From Primula veris (lineage: Eukaryota > Streptophyta > Magnoliopsida > Ericales > Primulaceae), in NCBI GenBank assembly GCA_963682055.1, contig OY821742.1:34939060-35003059 (forward strand): a stretch of DNA of 64,000 bases, read 5' to 3'. This document shows positions 22,701-32,439 of the stretch, one piece after another. Under the pieces are notes generated by a model. It made no database searches, was not told where the DNA came from, and was given only the letters and a program-made list of their open reading frames with translations. The position numbers and the translations under genes were made by a program. The stretch's first letter is position 1. Every line of letters starts with the position of its first letter.

Positions 22701-25039
22701 AACCTCTGAAAAAGCCTCGAGTACCACTGATAGTGCCAGCTCACAAGACATCTAACAAGGGTAGAATAGAACCTGTCATATTGAATACCAGTTCCTTTAT
22801 TTCTCCCACTACTAGACCTGTTACTTTAGAACCACAGTTAAAGAGAAAAGAAAGCTATCAATTACCAGAACTTGAAAGGTCGAAGAGAAGACCTGGAGAA
22901 GCAGTAAATGGAATTGATACCGGTAGCTTTCATCAGGTAATGAGGGGGGATCGAGGCAAAACATATACTAGACTGCCACAGAAATTTTTGAAACTTGTTA
23001 AGATTTTGTGTGTATGGAACTTGTTAAGATTGTGTGTGTATTTACTTTTTTGATGGGTAGGATTTACCTTTTTTGTAGGGAAATGCTTTTGCTCACACAT
23101 TTCTTTACCCAAAATCTCTACCCGCTTAAATGGCATGCACACATGGCATGTCCCGTCACTAATCAACATAGACTCTTAATATACATGTATATATATTAAT
23201 ACAAATGTATATATATTAGTAATACTAGATTTAACAATTTTTCTTATTTTATTTAAATTTAGGGTAGGTTCATCTAGGGTTATAATATATTTTTATTTGA
23301 GTTTTTAATAGGTTGGGTTTTTAGATTTAACAATTTTCTTTTTTTTAATTAATATTTAAATTTAGGGTAAGCTCATCTAGGGTTCTAATATATTTTTATT
23401 TGGGTTTTTAGTAGGTTGGGTTTTTAGATTTAACAATTTTTCTTATTTTTAATTAATATTTAAATTTAGGGTAGGCTTAACTAGGGTTCTAGTATATTTT
23501 TATTTGAGTTTTTAGTAGGTTGAGTTTTTATTATGTTGTAATAATCATCCATTTTCCTCTTTTATTATTTTAATTTTCTTTAATTAATGAGATATTAGTA
23601 TTAATTAGGCTGAGGTGGACAAGTCCACCTCAGCGGGTTGATATTTTGGGTTGATTTTAAAGGTTGCAATGGCATCACTCTTTTTTGTATGGGTATGATG
23701 TGAGAGCAGCAACCTTTTGCCTATTTGTTTATGGATCATTTAATATTACACCTTATTAGGTCAATATACCTTTTTCAATTTAGTACCTTCTACTACGAAT
23801 AAACCATTTTTTTTTACCTTCAACTACCAAAATCATGTAGGGCGTCTCCTTTAATTGCTTAATAGAAAGTGGCGTGGCAATGACGTTATCACCGCCACGT
23901 CACCTCAATTTTCACAGTTTAATACCCTGTATAATACATTTTTTCAACTTAGTACCTTCAACTATCAAAACCACTCTCTTTTTGTTAAGCAATTGAAAGA
24001 GAGTAGTAAATTGAATGATTTCGGCCGTAGAAGGTATTAAATTGGTTTTTCCATAGTAAAAGGTAATGAATTGAAAAAAGCGTACTGCACAAGGTACTAA
24101 ACAGTATAAATGCCCTTATAATTGGATAGATCAATGTTTGCAGTTATCTTTTACTAGAAAATCTAATGGCTGACTTTTAATTTTTATTTTGGAGGCTGTT
24201 CAATCAACTAGAAATGTTATGGACGATAACGAAGAAACACGTATGATACACGAGAAGAACAGGAAACTCCGAGCACAGTGAGTATATTTGAATTACTTAA
24301 TATATGTTAGATGTTCTGTTGTTTTAGATGTGCGGATTAATTTGTACCTGATTGCTCCTAGATTTGTTTTCATTCTTTTGTGGGGTCGAAAAGAGGTTTA
24401 GTCATCTTAAGAAGATTAGTCATATCTTACTTTTGCTCAAGTACAAAAAATGAAGCAGCACGTCTATTAAGTTTTTTACCAATAAACCCTTATCGTGGAG
24501 ATTATTTTCTGATCAAAATGCCATTCTGTTTATTATTATATGTAACCAAGAACTCTAATCTGGCAATATACTGTAGAAACTATCAACTATCTCACATGCT
24601 TACATATCTTTCCCAGATGCATGGATTACGAGAAAAGTGAGAAAGAACTTAATCTCAAGGTACTTTTAAACAGCAGACCTGGGCGGAACTTTCCAACATA
24701 GTTATTTCTACGATTACGTAATTCTACCTTTTGTATGTGCAGGCTACTCAGCTTCGGAGTACTTTGGATGATTTGGAACATGAATATGCTCGTATGCTTG
24801 CTGAATTACAGCTATTGGAGAAACCAAAGGAAGAAAACAATGTAATGGTTTCGTTGTTTGTCACATGATTAATTGTTTCTTTACCTTTTCCTTTTATCTT
24901 TTTCTTAAAAAGAATATGACTACTCGTTCTAGATTGAATTACCTCAATGTGGTTTCTCTTGATAATACCAACACTTCTTTTTTAAAAAATATTTTTAAAA
25001 GCTTTGATATACTGATACTTGTGTTTGCAGACCAGATAA
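16739..25039 (+). CDS. MORC: MORC-family GHKL ATPase, 19 coding exons, 669 aa
   Basis: Coding exons: 16739-17084, 17327-17401, 17507-17541, 18611-18689, 18783-18872, 18970-19045, 19452-19530, 19766-19900, 20259-20357, 20451-20549, 20626-20766, 20899-20988, 21869-21920, 22014-22125, 22669-22936, 24195-24277, 24617-24659, 24743-24841 and 25031-25039. All borders are GT-AG and the lengths sum to 2010 nt with no break. GHKL ATP-binding motifs are intact: ELLDNAIDE (about 144-152), DDGGGMD (about 179-185), GFSDKKS and YGNGFKTS. The MORC S5-like region follows (LEWSPYTTLEELLKQFDD, GFLKEAPHVNIHGFNVYHK, RGRGVVGVLEANFIEPTHNK), then a linker and a C-terminal coiled coil (about 610-665). Length and EMTWEYWD fit the MORC1/2/6 group, and by memory it looks most like MORC6. 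Plant MORCs compact chromatin and silence transposons in the nucleus, partly through RNA-directed DNA methylation. The first coding exon starts at an acceptor, so a 5' UTR intron exists. Confidence 0.95.
23219..23535. repeat. ~115 bp tandem repeat (about three units) in MORC intron 15
   Basis: Three units of 'AGATTTAACAATTTTTCTTATTTT..TAGGGTAGGTTCATCTAGGGTTCTAATATATTTTTATTTG AGTTTTTAGTAGGTTGG' lie end to end in the intron 22937-24194, the longest intron of the gene. Units are about 85-90 percent alike by eye. Confidence 0.8.
23609..23634. repeat. Perfect 12 bp inverted repeat in MORC intron
   Basis: The arms GCTGAGGTGGAC and GTCCACCTCAGC are separated by AA. The palindrome is GC-rich in an otherwise AT-rich intron and sits between the tandem repeat and the MITE-like block. 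It could be a fused pair of short terminal inverted repeats. Confidence 0.85.
23740..24115. mobile_element. Possible MITE in MORC intron
   Basis: Left and right parts are inverted relatives. TTTTTCAATTTAGTACCTTC at 23770 and the AAGGTAATGAATTGAAAAAAG stretch at 24060 pair with each other, and ACTACCAAAATCA, CTTTAATTGCTTAATAGAAAG and the GCAATTGAAAGAGAG stretch are arranged symmetrically around a GC-rich centre (GTGGCGTGGCAATGACG). This foldback layout without coding sequence fits a degenerate MITE. Exact ends and target duplication were not found. Confidence 0.5.
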
Positions 25040-25570
25040 CCGGAGAGGCACATGTGGCTAAAGATGGAGAGAGCATTTCTTTGTACAAGCTGATGCTCTA
25101 AATGGAGATTGTAAAGCATATTTAACGTGTAAAGCAAAGCCACATGATCGATCAGAAGAAACCTTGCAAACAATGTTGCCCTTTTCAGAAGAGCAGTTGC
25201 AGAATATAGTAGTTCATATGAAAACGAAATAATTTTGGAAAAGGTGTTGCTATCTAGCTAAGGGTGCCAAGGAAATTCGAAAACCAGAAAACCTGCAAAA
25301 TTTTGAGGAATGGTCAACATTTAAACTACTTGAGCATTGATGTATGAAACTACGGCTACTGTATTCAATGACAAAGTGCTGTGAACTCCCTTGAGGTAAT
25401 CATGGGATTCCGTTTAACAGATGTGCTAATTGTCGTATCATGGGTTTCTTTAAATTGTAAAACAGATGTAAATATTATATGGTTGAGGCTGTAATACATT
25501 AGTTCTATCTTTTCTTTAGGTGATTAATTTGTGAACCGATTGAGAGATTTTATGAAAACTAAATTTTACT
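25040..25570 (+). other. 3' UTR region of the MORC gene
   Basis: The last exon continues past the TAA at 25037-25039. The downstream sequence is not coding in any long frame and resembles a plant 3' UTR. No single polyadenylation site could be fixed. Confidence 0.45.
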
Positions 25571-27078
25571 TGAGGTATTTGTATTTTTTCTTAGATAAAC
25601 GCTTGTGCTTCTTCGGCTCCATAAACTACTACTCTGTTGGCATTGAAAGAGATGTTAACTAGAACCTATTCAGAAACAACGAATAGTATCATTACTGCAA
25701 AGCACTGTACCTCAAAAGAAGTTTTATCATTATTTCTTCAAACACAGAACCAATCCCATTAAGTTTTAATTCGAAGGCCCCGGCCTCATTGCGGAACCAT
25801 GAGTCTGGGATTATAAATGACTTAAACTTACAGTTTCGGTGTTGTGAATACCACCCAACTTGACATTCTGGATACTCCCACTTAGAATTATTTTTAGTCT
25901 CAATTGGACTTGTAGTATAGATACAAGAAAACATAATCAAGCACATATTCCACGTGTTCACGAGACTTTGTATCCAATTGATATAAATTCATCCAAACAT
26001 GGCCCAATGGGATTAGATGTTTCTCCACATAAATAGAGAACTTTACATAATCCTAACCCATACAAATTAGACCTTGTTGTCAAACCATAGGGGAGAATGT
26101 GACCGTCTTACTTGGCAGACAGTGCAGGGGGTGACTGTCCTCAAAACTAGTCGTGTTTGGACTTAATTTTTGCCCGAAACGATTAGCCAAACCAACACAC
26201 TCATAAATTCGTGCTTGCACACACAAATTCTCGCGTTTCGCAATCAAATGCAACCCATTTTTATCAGGAAACGCAACTTTAAAATTTGGACAGATTGGTA
26301 AATTAGTAAAAGCAAATGTAAGTGTGCACAAACAAAGATAGCCACAAAAACCGAATATAGGTTCTTTTACATCAAGATTCAAGGTCCTTGTTTACAAAGA
26401 GAATTTCAGCCTCTCATGTAAAAACGAAATAAAACATGCACAAGTCTTTATAATTCAGACTTGGGGCTTTTACGGACACATAAGCTTTGGCCACATTCTG
26501 CCCAACTTTTGGTCACATTTAAACCATCAATTGTATGTATCTTCTCGCATATCAGACCATCATTTTGTTTCGTCGTTTGCCAACACAACTTGTCCAAACA
26601 CGCTTGCAGTTGTGAAAACCAGTTGCTTAATTCATTTAATTTGGTGAACACCAAGCTGATTTTCGTGTTGACCTTCTAGCATAGGTTGATAACAGTTGTC
26701 TACTAGACGATTAAAAAATAAAATAAAATAAAAAAATAATAAAGACAAAGAATAAACGAACTAATTTTTGTCATTTATATTAAAAATTCGGACTCGTAAT
26801 GAGACCATATTTTCAGACTAAGTTAGCAAGGAACTTGATAATCGGTTTAAGTTATTTTTATCTGTTTTATTTTAAAAATGACCTTTTTAGTCATAAAATT
26901 ATAATACAAGTTGTGGAAGCTCCTGTATAAAACTCCTTTTTGGGTTTTATTTCTGTCATCATGATCACCTCATTAGGCGGTAAAAAAACGTCACATATTA
27001 CAAACATGGTGGATATCTAGATTTGGAGTAACGGGACATGTCAATCATTTATTTACATATCTAACAATTCTAAAGAAA
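25571..27078. other. Intergenic DNA, no gene seen
   Basis: Two minus-strand chance ORFs (89 and 100 codons) have no recognisable domain. At 26957-27010 the string 'CACCTCATTAGGCGGTAAAAAAACGTCACAT' has a relative at about 45510-45545, beyond the Tat element, which points to an older repeat on both sides. Confidence 0.5.
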
Positions 27079-27183
27079 TACTCCATCCGTTTCCATTTAC
27101 CCCGTCTATTATGAAAAATACATCTATTTAACAAAAGTCAATATCACAACTTACTTTATCAAAACTTTCAAAATTACTCTTTA
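27079..27183. mobile_element. Left part of a MITE-like element split by the Tat insertion
   Basis: It starts TACTCCATCCGTTTCC, the usual type of terminal repeat of plant MITEs with CTCCCTCCGT ends. About 100 bp later it is cut by the Tat element (TSD CTTTA). A matching inverted end, GGAACGGTGGGAGTA, occurs at 45177-45191. The intervening Tat and TRIM-like insertions would then be nested in it. Confidence 0.4.
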
Positions 27184-27737
27184 TGACAAAGTCATAACTT
27201 TGGTCGGTAGCATTAGACTTTTCAACAATAATATATAATGAATTGATAATAAACGATGAACACTTCTTGATCTTTATTATTATTCGGCAATTGCCCTTGT
27301 TCGGACTACACTTCTATCAAAATGCTTATGCTCGGATCCGCTGTTTGATCCTGAAGGTGATCTTTCTCTTCTCTTCGGTGCTCGATTTTCTACCTTGCTC
27401 GGTTAGACAATTGATGTGATACGTTCTGACTAATTTTTATCTTTTCTCTCATTCTCTCTATATTTTTGAGATGTGTTTTCTGGTCCCTTTCTTAGGGGGG
27501 ATACTTGGCTATTTATAGGCAATTATGTCTCTTAGAATGTTGACAAATGTCTCCATCTCATGGGATTTTTCAGACATGGGTCCCTTGTTAAGTGGGCTTG
27601 GGCTTTTAGTGATATCCACTCTTATTCCCAAAGAAAGGCATGTGATAGCCCATTCAAGCATTGGATACCCCTCTATGATGGGTGGGTCGATTCGTACCCG
27701 AATAGATATATTCAGGTCCAATTTTTGTGTTCTATCA
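27184..27737 (-). repeat. 3' LTR of the Tat element
   Basis: 554 bp, beginning TGACAAAGTCATAACTTTGG and ending TTTTTGTGTTCTATCA on the plus strand. It pairs with 43831-44384. The 3' LTR lies at the low-coordinate end because the element is on the minus strand. The polypurine tract next to it is weak: the adjacent minus-strand sequence AAGTCAGGGAGCACT is only partly purine. Confidence 0.96.
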
Positions 27738-27950
27738 AGTGCTCCCTGACTTTCTCGGTGTGGTCTCCACGTCGAGGGAGTCATGATCGGTATGTCGAGG
27801 ATATTACTTCGGTTTTGTTGTTCCCAAGGCTTCATCGAGAAACGCTATAGGTTTATGACTGTTCCCTGGGGCCCATTTGAGGTCATTACGAAGTCCTATC
27901 TTGGTATCTTTTTTCGAGGGAAACCCTTGATCTTTCCAACAGTTATATAC

Positions 27951-27957
27951 TATAAAA
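27951..27957 (+). promoter_or_regulatory. TATA box of antisense unit 1
   Basis: TATAAAAGGA lies 60 bp upstream of the ATG at 28011. The sequence ahead (GGGAAACCCTTGATCTTTCC) resembles the one ahead of unit 2 (GAGGTGACCCTTGATCTTCTCC). Confidence 0.65.
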
Positions 27958-28010
27958 GGAAGTGCCCCATCCTTCATTATCCCATTTAATATTACTTCGA
28001 CTGCGGCTCA

Positions 28011-28322
28011 ATGGCTTCTCCCAATGGTTCTACTGGAGACCGTTCTTCAGATTACGTCGCTTTCTTGGAGAATGAGGTCAAGAAGGCTCGTGGTATGAAA
28101 AAGAAACTGGCGGATGTGACAAAAAGGCTGTCTGATATGGACACGGCTCATCACTTGATGATGGCCGACCTGGATTGGGCCTTTGAACGTATAAAGCGGC
28201 TCGAGGCTTCCCTGGCTAAGGAAAAGGCAGCAAAGAGGGCCTATAAGCTTGCTTTTAAGGAGCTGCATGATCGGTCTAAGCCGGGATCGGATGATGATGA
28301 AGCAGGCCCTTCCTCGGAATGA
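28011..28322 (+). CDS. Small coiled-coil protein, antisense unit 1 of the Tat element (103 aa)
   Basis: It opens MASPNGSTGDRSSDYVAFLE and continues as a highly charged heptad-rich helix (about residues 15-85) with Lys/Glu/Leu periodicity. It ends in an acidic tail (DDDEAGPSSE). No enzyme motif is visible. It is paralogous to the next unit: both share YVA.LE.E..K.R near the start and KRAYKLA.KE...RSK....DEAGP at the end, and both have a TATA box 55-60 bp before the ATG. It runs opposite to gag-pol. Function unknown. A structural or nucleic-acid-associated role would be a guess. The intact ORF and promoter argue for expression. Confidence 0.7.
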   Translation: MASPNGSTGDRSSDYVAFLENEVKKARGMKKKLADVTKRLSDMDTAHHLMMADLDWAFERIKRLEASLAKEKAAKRAYKLAFKELHDRSKPGSDDDEAGPSSE

Positions 28323-28557
28323 TTAGTTTTTGTAATTTCTTTTGTAGGGGGCATCATTCCCCAGTTGTAATCGGATTATTTGAAGTTAATAAAATATTTC
28401 CTTATTCTCGTTCTTGACTGCTTATCTTCTTGATACCTCATTGGACGACTTTAATTGGACTTGGAACTGTGGTTAATTAGCCATAAATGTCTTTGGGAAG
28501 TTCAACAGGGTTAGTCTTCCTTCGAGGTGACCCTTGATCTTCTCCATTGTTTCTTCT

Positions 28558-28564
28558 TATAAAA
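28558..28564 (+). promoter_or_regulatory. TATA box of antisense unit 2
   Basis: TATAAAAGGGGG lies 55 bp upstream of the ATG at 28613, in the same arrangement as unit 1. Confidence 0.65.
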
Positions 28565-28612
28565 GGGGGCTGTACCCATCTTTTTGAATAATTCCCCTTG
28601 TTAACGAATCAA

Positions 28613-28948
28613 ATGGCTTTTCCTTATGAAAATAGTGGTGACAATATTCCCGAGTATGTTGCTCATCTCGAGGAGGAGGCTAGGAAAGTGCGTACTCTTG
28701 AGAGAACGGTTGCCTTGTTGTCCGTGGAGGCTCGTCGGGCCGTTGAATTGGATGAGCGATTGGACGCCATGGAGAGGGAATATCAGAGGTCTTTGATCGA
28801 CAACATTTGGGCGCATGCTCGGATCAAAGAGCTTGAGGCTTCTAGAGAGAGGCATATCGCTTCCAAGAGGGCTTATAAATTGGCCCTCAAGGAAGTGTAT
28901 GCTCGGTCTAAGAAGAGGCCCGAGGATGAAGCTGGTCCTGCAAAATAA
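28613..28948 (+). CDS. Small coiled-coil protein, antisense unit 2 (111 aa), paralogue of unit 1
   Basis: It starts MAFPYENSGDNIPEYVAHLE and ends KKRPEDEAGPAK. Nearly all of it is predicted helix with heptads of Leu, Val and Ala among Glu/Arg (RTLERTVALLSVEARRAVEL, DAMEREYQRSL). Compared with unit 1 it has the same architecture and the same C-terminal KRAYKLALKE block, with extra residues in the middle. A leftward in-frame extension uses no ATG, so the start is 28613. Tandem duplication of a promoter-plus-ORF module best explains the two units. No known domain recognised. Confidence 0.7.
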   Translation: MAFPYENSGDNIPEYVAHLEEEARKVRTLERTVALLSVEARRAVELDERLDAMEREYQRSLIDNIWAHARIKELEASRERHIASKRAYKLALKEVYARSKKRPEDEAGPAK

Positions 28949-29418
28949 TTCTCTTTTCCTTTCCTTTTTTGTAATGTCTTTTTGTCGAGTAGCATCTTGT
29001 AATAAATTTACCGATGATTAATGAAAACTCTTCTTTCTCTTGTTCATATATGATTTATTTTTCCAATGCAATTTTCCCTTTACTGCGCACGCGTGTGTCT
29101 TCATTAATGATTTTTCTTGGGTCTTGTGCTTGACCTTATCCACTAAATCTTCTTAGTCTCTGCATTTAGGAAGTAATGGGATTTCTTGAGCCCTGTGCAC
29201 AAATCTTATCCTTTAAATCTTGACACTGTTGCACTTCCCTATTTGAATGCTGGCGCAACTGACACGTGTAGAAGCTTTTTAGAGATTTACCATCTTTAAA
29301 TACTGGCCTGAACCCAAACGTTTCTTCTCAACAGACGCACCTTTTCAATTTCCCATGTTTTCCAGCGTCTTTTGATGAACGGTTGCAATTCCCCACATTA
29401 ATCCTTCCTTAATTTATC

Positions 29419-29426
29419 TATAAATA
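29419..29426 (+). promoter_or_regulatory. TATA box of antisense unit 3
   Basis: CTATAAATACC lies 92 bp upstream of the ATG at 29511. The in-frame ATG at 29439 is only 20 bp after the box and probably lies upstream of the transcription start. Confidence 0.6.
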
Positions 29427-29510
29427 CCTTCTTAAGATATGGATTTCTTCACAATCTCTCCCTTATCTCTCTTCATTATATACAAGATTTTATCTTATAA
29501 CTTCCTAAAA

Positions 29511-29804
29511 ATGGAAGGTTCTTTCACCAAATCTGCACTGGTTTTGCAAGTGGAGGCTTTCGAAGCCTCCTATGGTCATGCACTAAAGCTGTTGAAGGAT
29601 GATGATGAGGAGTTAAAGGTGATGCGTTATCACCATACCGAGATGGTTCGGGAGTTGACTTGGCTAAGATCCGAGCTGGATTATTATCGACGTGCTCGTC
29701 GGGTTCTAGTCGAAGAGAATGAGGTGTTGAGGGGGAACCCGACACTTCGAGACAGGAATGTCTCTGTCGGTCCCTCTCATCGATACCGATCGACTTCCCC
29801 CTAA
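29511..29804 (+). CDS. Small coiled-coil protein, antisense unit 3 (97 aa)
   Basis: It starts MEGSFTKSALVLQVEAFEAS. A charged helix (about 8-75) includes DDDEELKVMRYHHTEMVREL and RSELDYYRRARRVLVEENEV. The tail is basic and Ser/Arg-rich (SVGPSHRYRSTSP). Length and layout match units 1 and 2, but no clear residue-level relation is visible. The ATG at 29511 is preferred over 29439 because of the TATA position. Function unknown. Confidence 0.62.
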   Translation: MEGSFTKSALVLQVEAFEASYGHALKLLKDDDEELKVMRYHHTEMVRELTWLRSELDYYRRARRVLVEENEVLRGNPTLRDRNVSVGPSHRYRSTSP

Positions 29805-30053
29805 TAATTTCTTTTTGCTTTATTTTCTTGTACTCTTCTTATTTTCCTCTTTTTCTGTTTCTCTTTTTCCACATTTTTTCCTTTTTCTCTTTCTTTTTCT
29901 TTTTCTTCATCTTCTTTACACCACTACGATGTAACAATCAACCCCGAGTCCCTCGGGTTTGTTGTTATTTCTAGGGTTTTTGTCATTTTTCTTTTTCCTT
30001 TCTCTTTCTTCCTCCTCGGTCTCACCACCTTTTTCTTCTTTGTTTTCTTGCAC

Positions 30054-30086
<33 letters not shown>

Positions 30087-30600
30087 TTTTTTTTTTTTGT
30101 TCTCTCTATTTGAGCAGGACTCTTCTTTTTTATGTTTCTTTTCTTCGTTATTTTTCACTTCTTCTTTATGTTCCTCTTCATCTTTTTCTTCCTCTTCCCC
30201 ATCGTCACCTGTTCGCTCCTCCTGTCAGCTGGATTTGCTGATATAGTCGATCTTCTTTGGCTATGTTGCCTCCTGATACAATAGATTTTTGTTTTTGTTT
30301 TTGTTGCCTTATGATGTAACAGATCTCAATGTAATATATTTTCTTTCGATGTAGTCCCCCGATGTAATGAACAGTGATGTATCCCACCTTTATTAATGAA
30401 AAATTTCTTTGCCCCTGTATATTGCACTTCTTTTTATGTTGCATTTGTGGTTTGTCTTTTTCTGGAATGTAGGCTTACTCGATTGTCTTCTCTCTTTTAT
30501 TTCTTACTGTACCGGTGCCATGTGATATCTGAGACATGGCAGGCTGGTCAAACATGCATGTTCCCAAGCATTGTCAGACGATACTATATTATCTTTGCTC
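29805..30600. other. Pyrimidine-rich spacer with 30-base T run
   Basis: Mostly TTTTTCTTC-type sequence with an unbroken run of about 30 T at 30056-30085, followed by more T stretches. On the minus strand this reads as a lysine-rich spurious ORF. It is the 3' UTR and spacer between units 3 and 4. No gene supported. Confidence 0.7.
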
Positions 30601-30607
30601 TATAAAT
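30601..30607 (+). promoter_or_regulatory. TATA box of antisense unit 4
   Basis: CTATAAATACTC lies 136 bp upstream of the ATG at 30737. A four-codon upstream ORF (ATG at 30680, MYKN stop) lies between them. Confidence 0.6.
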
Positions 30608-30736
30608 ACTCTTCAAACTTTCTTCAGAATATATCTTTTTTCATACTGTGTTTGCTCCTCTTTCATCTCTCATCCCCTTATGTATAAGAATTAACTTTTC
30701 CTAATTTCTGAGCCCGTGGTGAAATATCATGCTCAG

Positions 30737-31183
30737 ATGAAGGACTTGGATGCTGAGGTATCTAGGGTCCGTCATAGAATGGCCAAGCTTGAGAAGGAGT
30801 ATGGTGTCCTGGCTTTGAGTTTGTATAACTCACACCCCGAGGAGACAATTAAATGGACCGAGATTTCGGCCTTGGGTCGTGAACTTGACCACCTATTGGT
30901 GCGTAGAAACACTCTGGCCAACTCTTGGTATGAAGCCGAGGAGATTTGGGATCATGCTCAGAATGAGTTTGATAACTCCCCTCAAGGCCTCGCTAGTATG
31001 ACTGTTAAAAATGCTCGGCTTAAAGAACAAGTTACTGCCCTTATTGGCGAGAATGCATACCTTGCCCGGGAGAATGAATGCTTGGTCGTCATGAACGACT
31101 CATATGAAGCTCGGTTAGCTAGCTCTGCTCGGGAGACTGCCTCTCGGTCTGGCAGTTCTGTTGTCCCACCCACTAGTCCTTGA
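30737..31183 (+). CDS. Coiled-coil protein, antisense unit 4 (148 aa)
   Basis: From MKDLDAEVSRVRHRMAKLEK it forms two long helices. A middle segment has Trp residues (IKWTEISALG, ANSWYEAEEIWDHAQNEF). A second coiled coil follows (NARLKEQVTALIGENAYLAR) and a Ser-rich tail (SRSGSSVVPPTSP). The frame is open further upstream (to 30716) but without an ATG, so 30737 is the first usable start after the TATA box. The two-coil layout resembles the downstream coiled-coil genes more than units 1-3. No known family recognised. Confidence 0.65.
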   Translation: MKDLDAEVSRVRHRMAKLEKEYGVLALSLYNSHPEETIKWTEISALGRELDHLLVRRNTLANSWYEAEEIWDHAQNEFDNSPQGLASMTVKNARLKEQVTALIGENAYLARENECLVVMNDSYEARLASSARETASRSGSSVVPPTSP

Positions 31184-31326
31184 TTAGATTAGTCTATTTT
31201 TCTTATTTTCCGTTTTGAAACTTGTATTTGAACAGTTGTATCTTTTCGTATTTCGTGTCTTTGTCTTGTGAACCGTTGCAACGCCTCGTACTTTGTGCCT
31301 TTTTTTTTTGTACCCCTGAATTTCTT

Positions 31327-31333
31327 TATAAAT
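31327..31333 (+). promoter_or_regulatory. TATA box of antisense unit 5
   Basis: TATAAATGC lies 82 bp upstream of the ATG at 31409. Confidence 0.58.
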
Positions 31334-31408
31334 GCTCCATATTGCCTGTACTTCATTATCCAATCTTCTTTTCTCTCTCTTGTTTCTTCTAACTTGCTTT
31401 TGTTCGAG

Positions 31409-31770
31409 ATGGCTCCCATCACTAGATCTGCCTCCAAAAAGAAAGCCCTTCTGGAAGAGGAACCTACCTTCTTGCTACCCCGTCCCCCTAGTTTCGGGGA
31501 AGAGGATTTAACTCCTCTTCAGTTAAAAGAAATTGAGATGTCGTGGCTGAAGCATGATCTTAAGTGTGCTCAGACGAAATGAGACGGTTCAAACAGTATT
31601 GGAAGGAGGAGAGCGCTGCTCGTTTTGAAGCCGAGCAGAAGTGCAGGTCTCAATCTCATGCTCTTAAACAAGTGGAGATTGGCATTTCTCATTTGATTAG
31701 GGAAAAAAAGCGTCTGGAGGAGCTACTGGCGAAGAAGGATGCCGATATGGGGGGTAGTTCGAAGAAGTAG
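31409..31770 (+). pseudogene. Coiled-coil protein, antisense unit 5, frameshifted
   Basis: The first frame runs from MAPITRSASKKKALLEEE to a TGA at 31580-31582. The second frame, overlapping at about 31564, continues with RRFKQYWKEESAARFEAEQK to GGSSKK at 31770. Both halves have the same charged helical character, so a single-base indel near 31575-31582 most likely broke one ORF of about 120 codons. The N-terminus (TRSASKKK) is basic and nuclear-signal-like. A programmed shift cannot be excluded, but no slippery heptamer is seen. Confidence 0.6.
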
Positions 31771-32439
31771 GATGGGTGTTTTATTTTCTTGTAAACTTTT
31801 CTTTTCCTGTTGTATTGTTTGTTTGTATCCCCTTTTGTGGATGAATAAAACTTGTGTTTTGCAACTCGATCCTGTCTATTTTATTTGCTTTGCCTTTATG
31901 TTGATATCATTCGATGTCTCTCAGTATCGGACACCGAGCACGGTGCACCGTGGTTATCCCCCCGGAGAGCGTTGTTAGACTTGATGCTTAAATACCGTCG
32001 AGCTAGGAACAGTCTCCGTCCACCTTGTTCGGTGTGCTATTCGGGTAAGACACGGTTTGGCGTCGAGGAACTTAATAGGAGGACATCCTTGGTTTGGTAA
32101 TATTGGTAGCGTATGCTGGAAGCTTTTCGTAATAGGGTCCACTGGACGTTTATTTAGGTGTAATGATGTGAACTGCCTCGGGTAGTGGGATACATTATCT
32201 GACGTGGCAAGATCTGGAGCGTTGATTTGTTGAAAATAGTAGCAGTTGGGGATTTTTCTGTGGGTGGGAAAAAGGTAAACCTCTGTCACACGAAAGGACG
32301 GTTATTATTTTATTCTTTCTGTGGCTTCACTCCTTTTAACTGTGCTAAGTTATCCCTTTGGTTTTTATCTCATAATTTGCTGAAAAAATATCTCTTATTT
32401 TCTCTCTCTAGGGTTTGTTCTTCCCGCCAAATTTTTTTT
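31771..32439 (+). other. Spacer between antisense unit 5 and the spliced gene
   Basis: No long ORF of recognisable type. It includes 3' UTR-like sequence of unit 5 and a CT-rich leader (about 32395-32435, TTTTCTCTCTCTAGGGTTTG) just ahead of the next ATG. Confidence 0.5.

Noticed and set aside
25692..26679. Minus- and plus-strand ORFs of 68-100 codons
   Set aside because: No domain, overlapping on both strands, no promoter signal.
29916..30158. Minus-strand Lys/Glu-rich ORF
   Set aside because: It is the complement of a T/C-rich spacer with a 30-base T run and has no real protein character.
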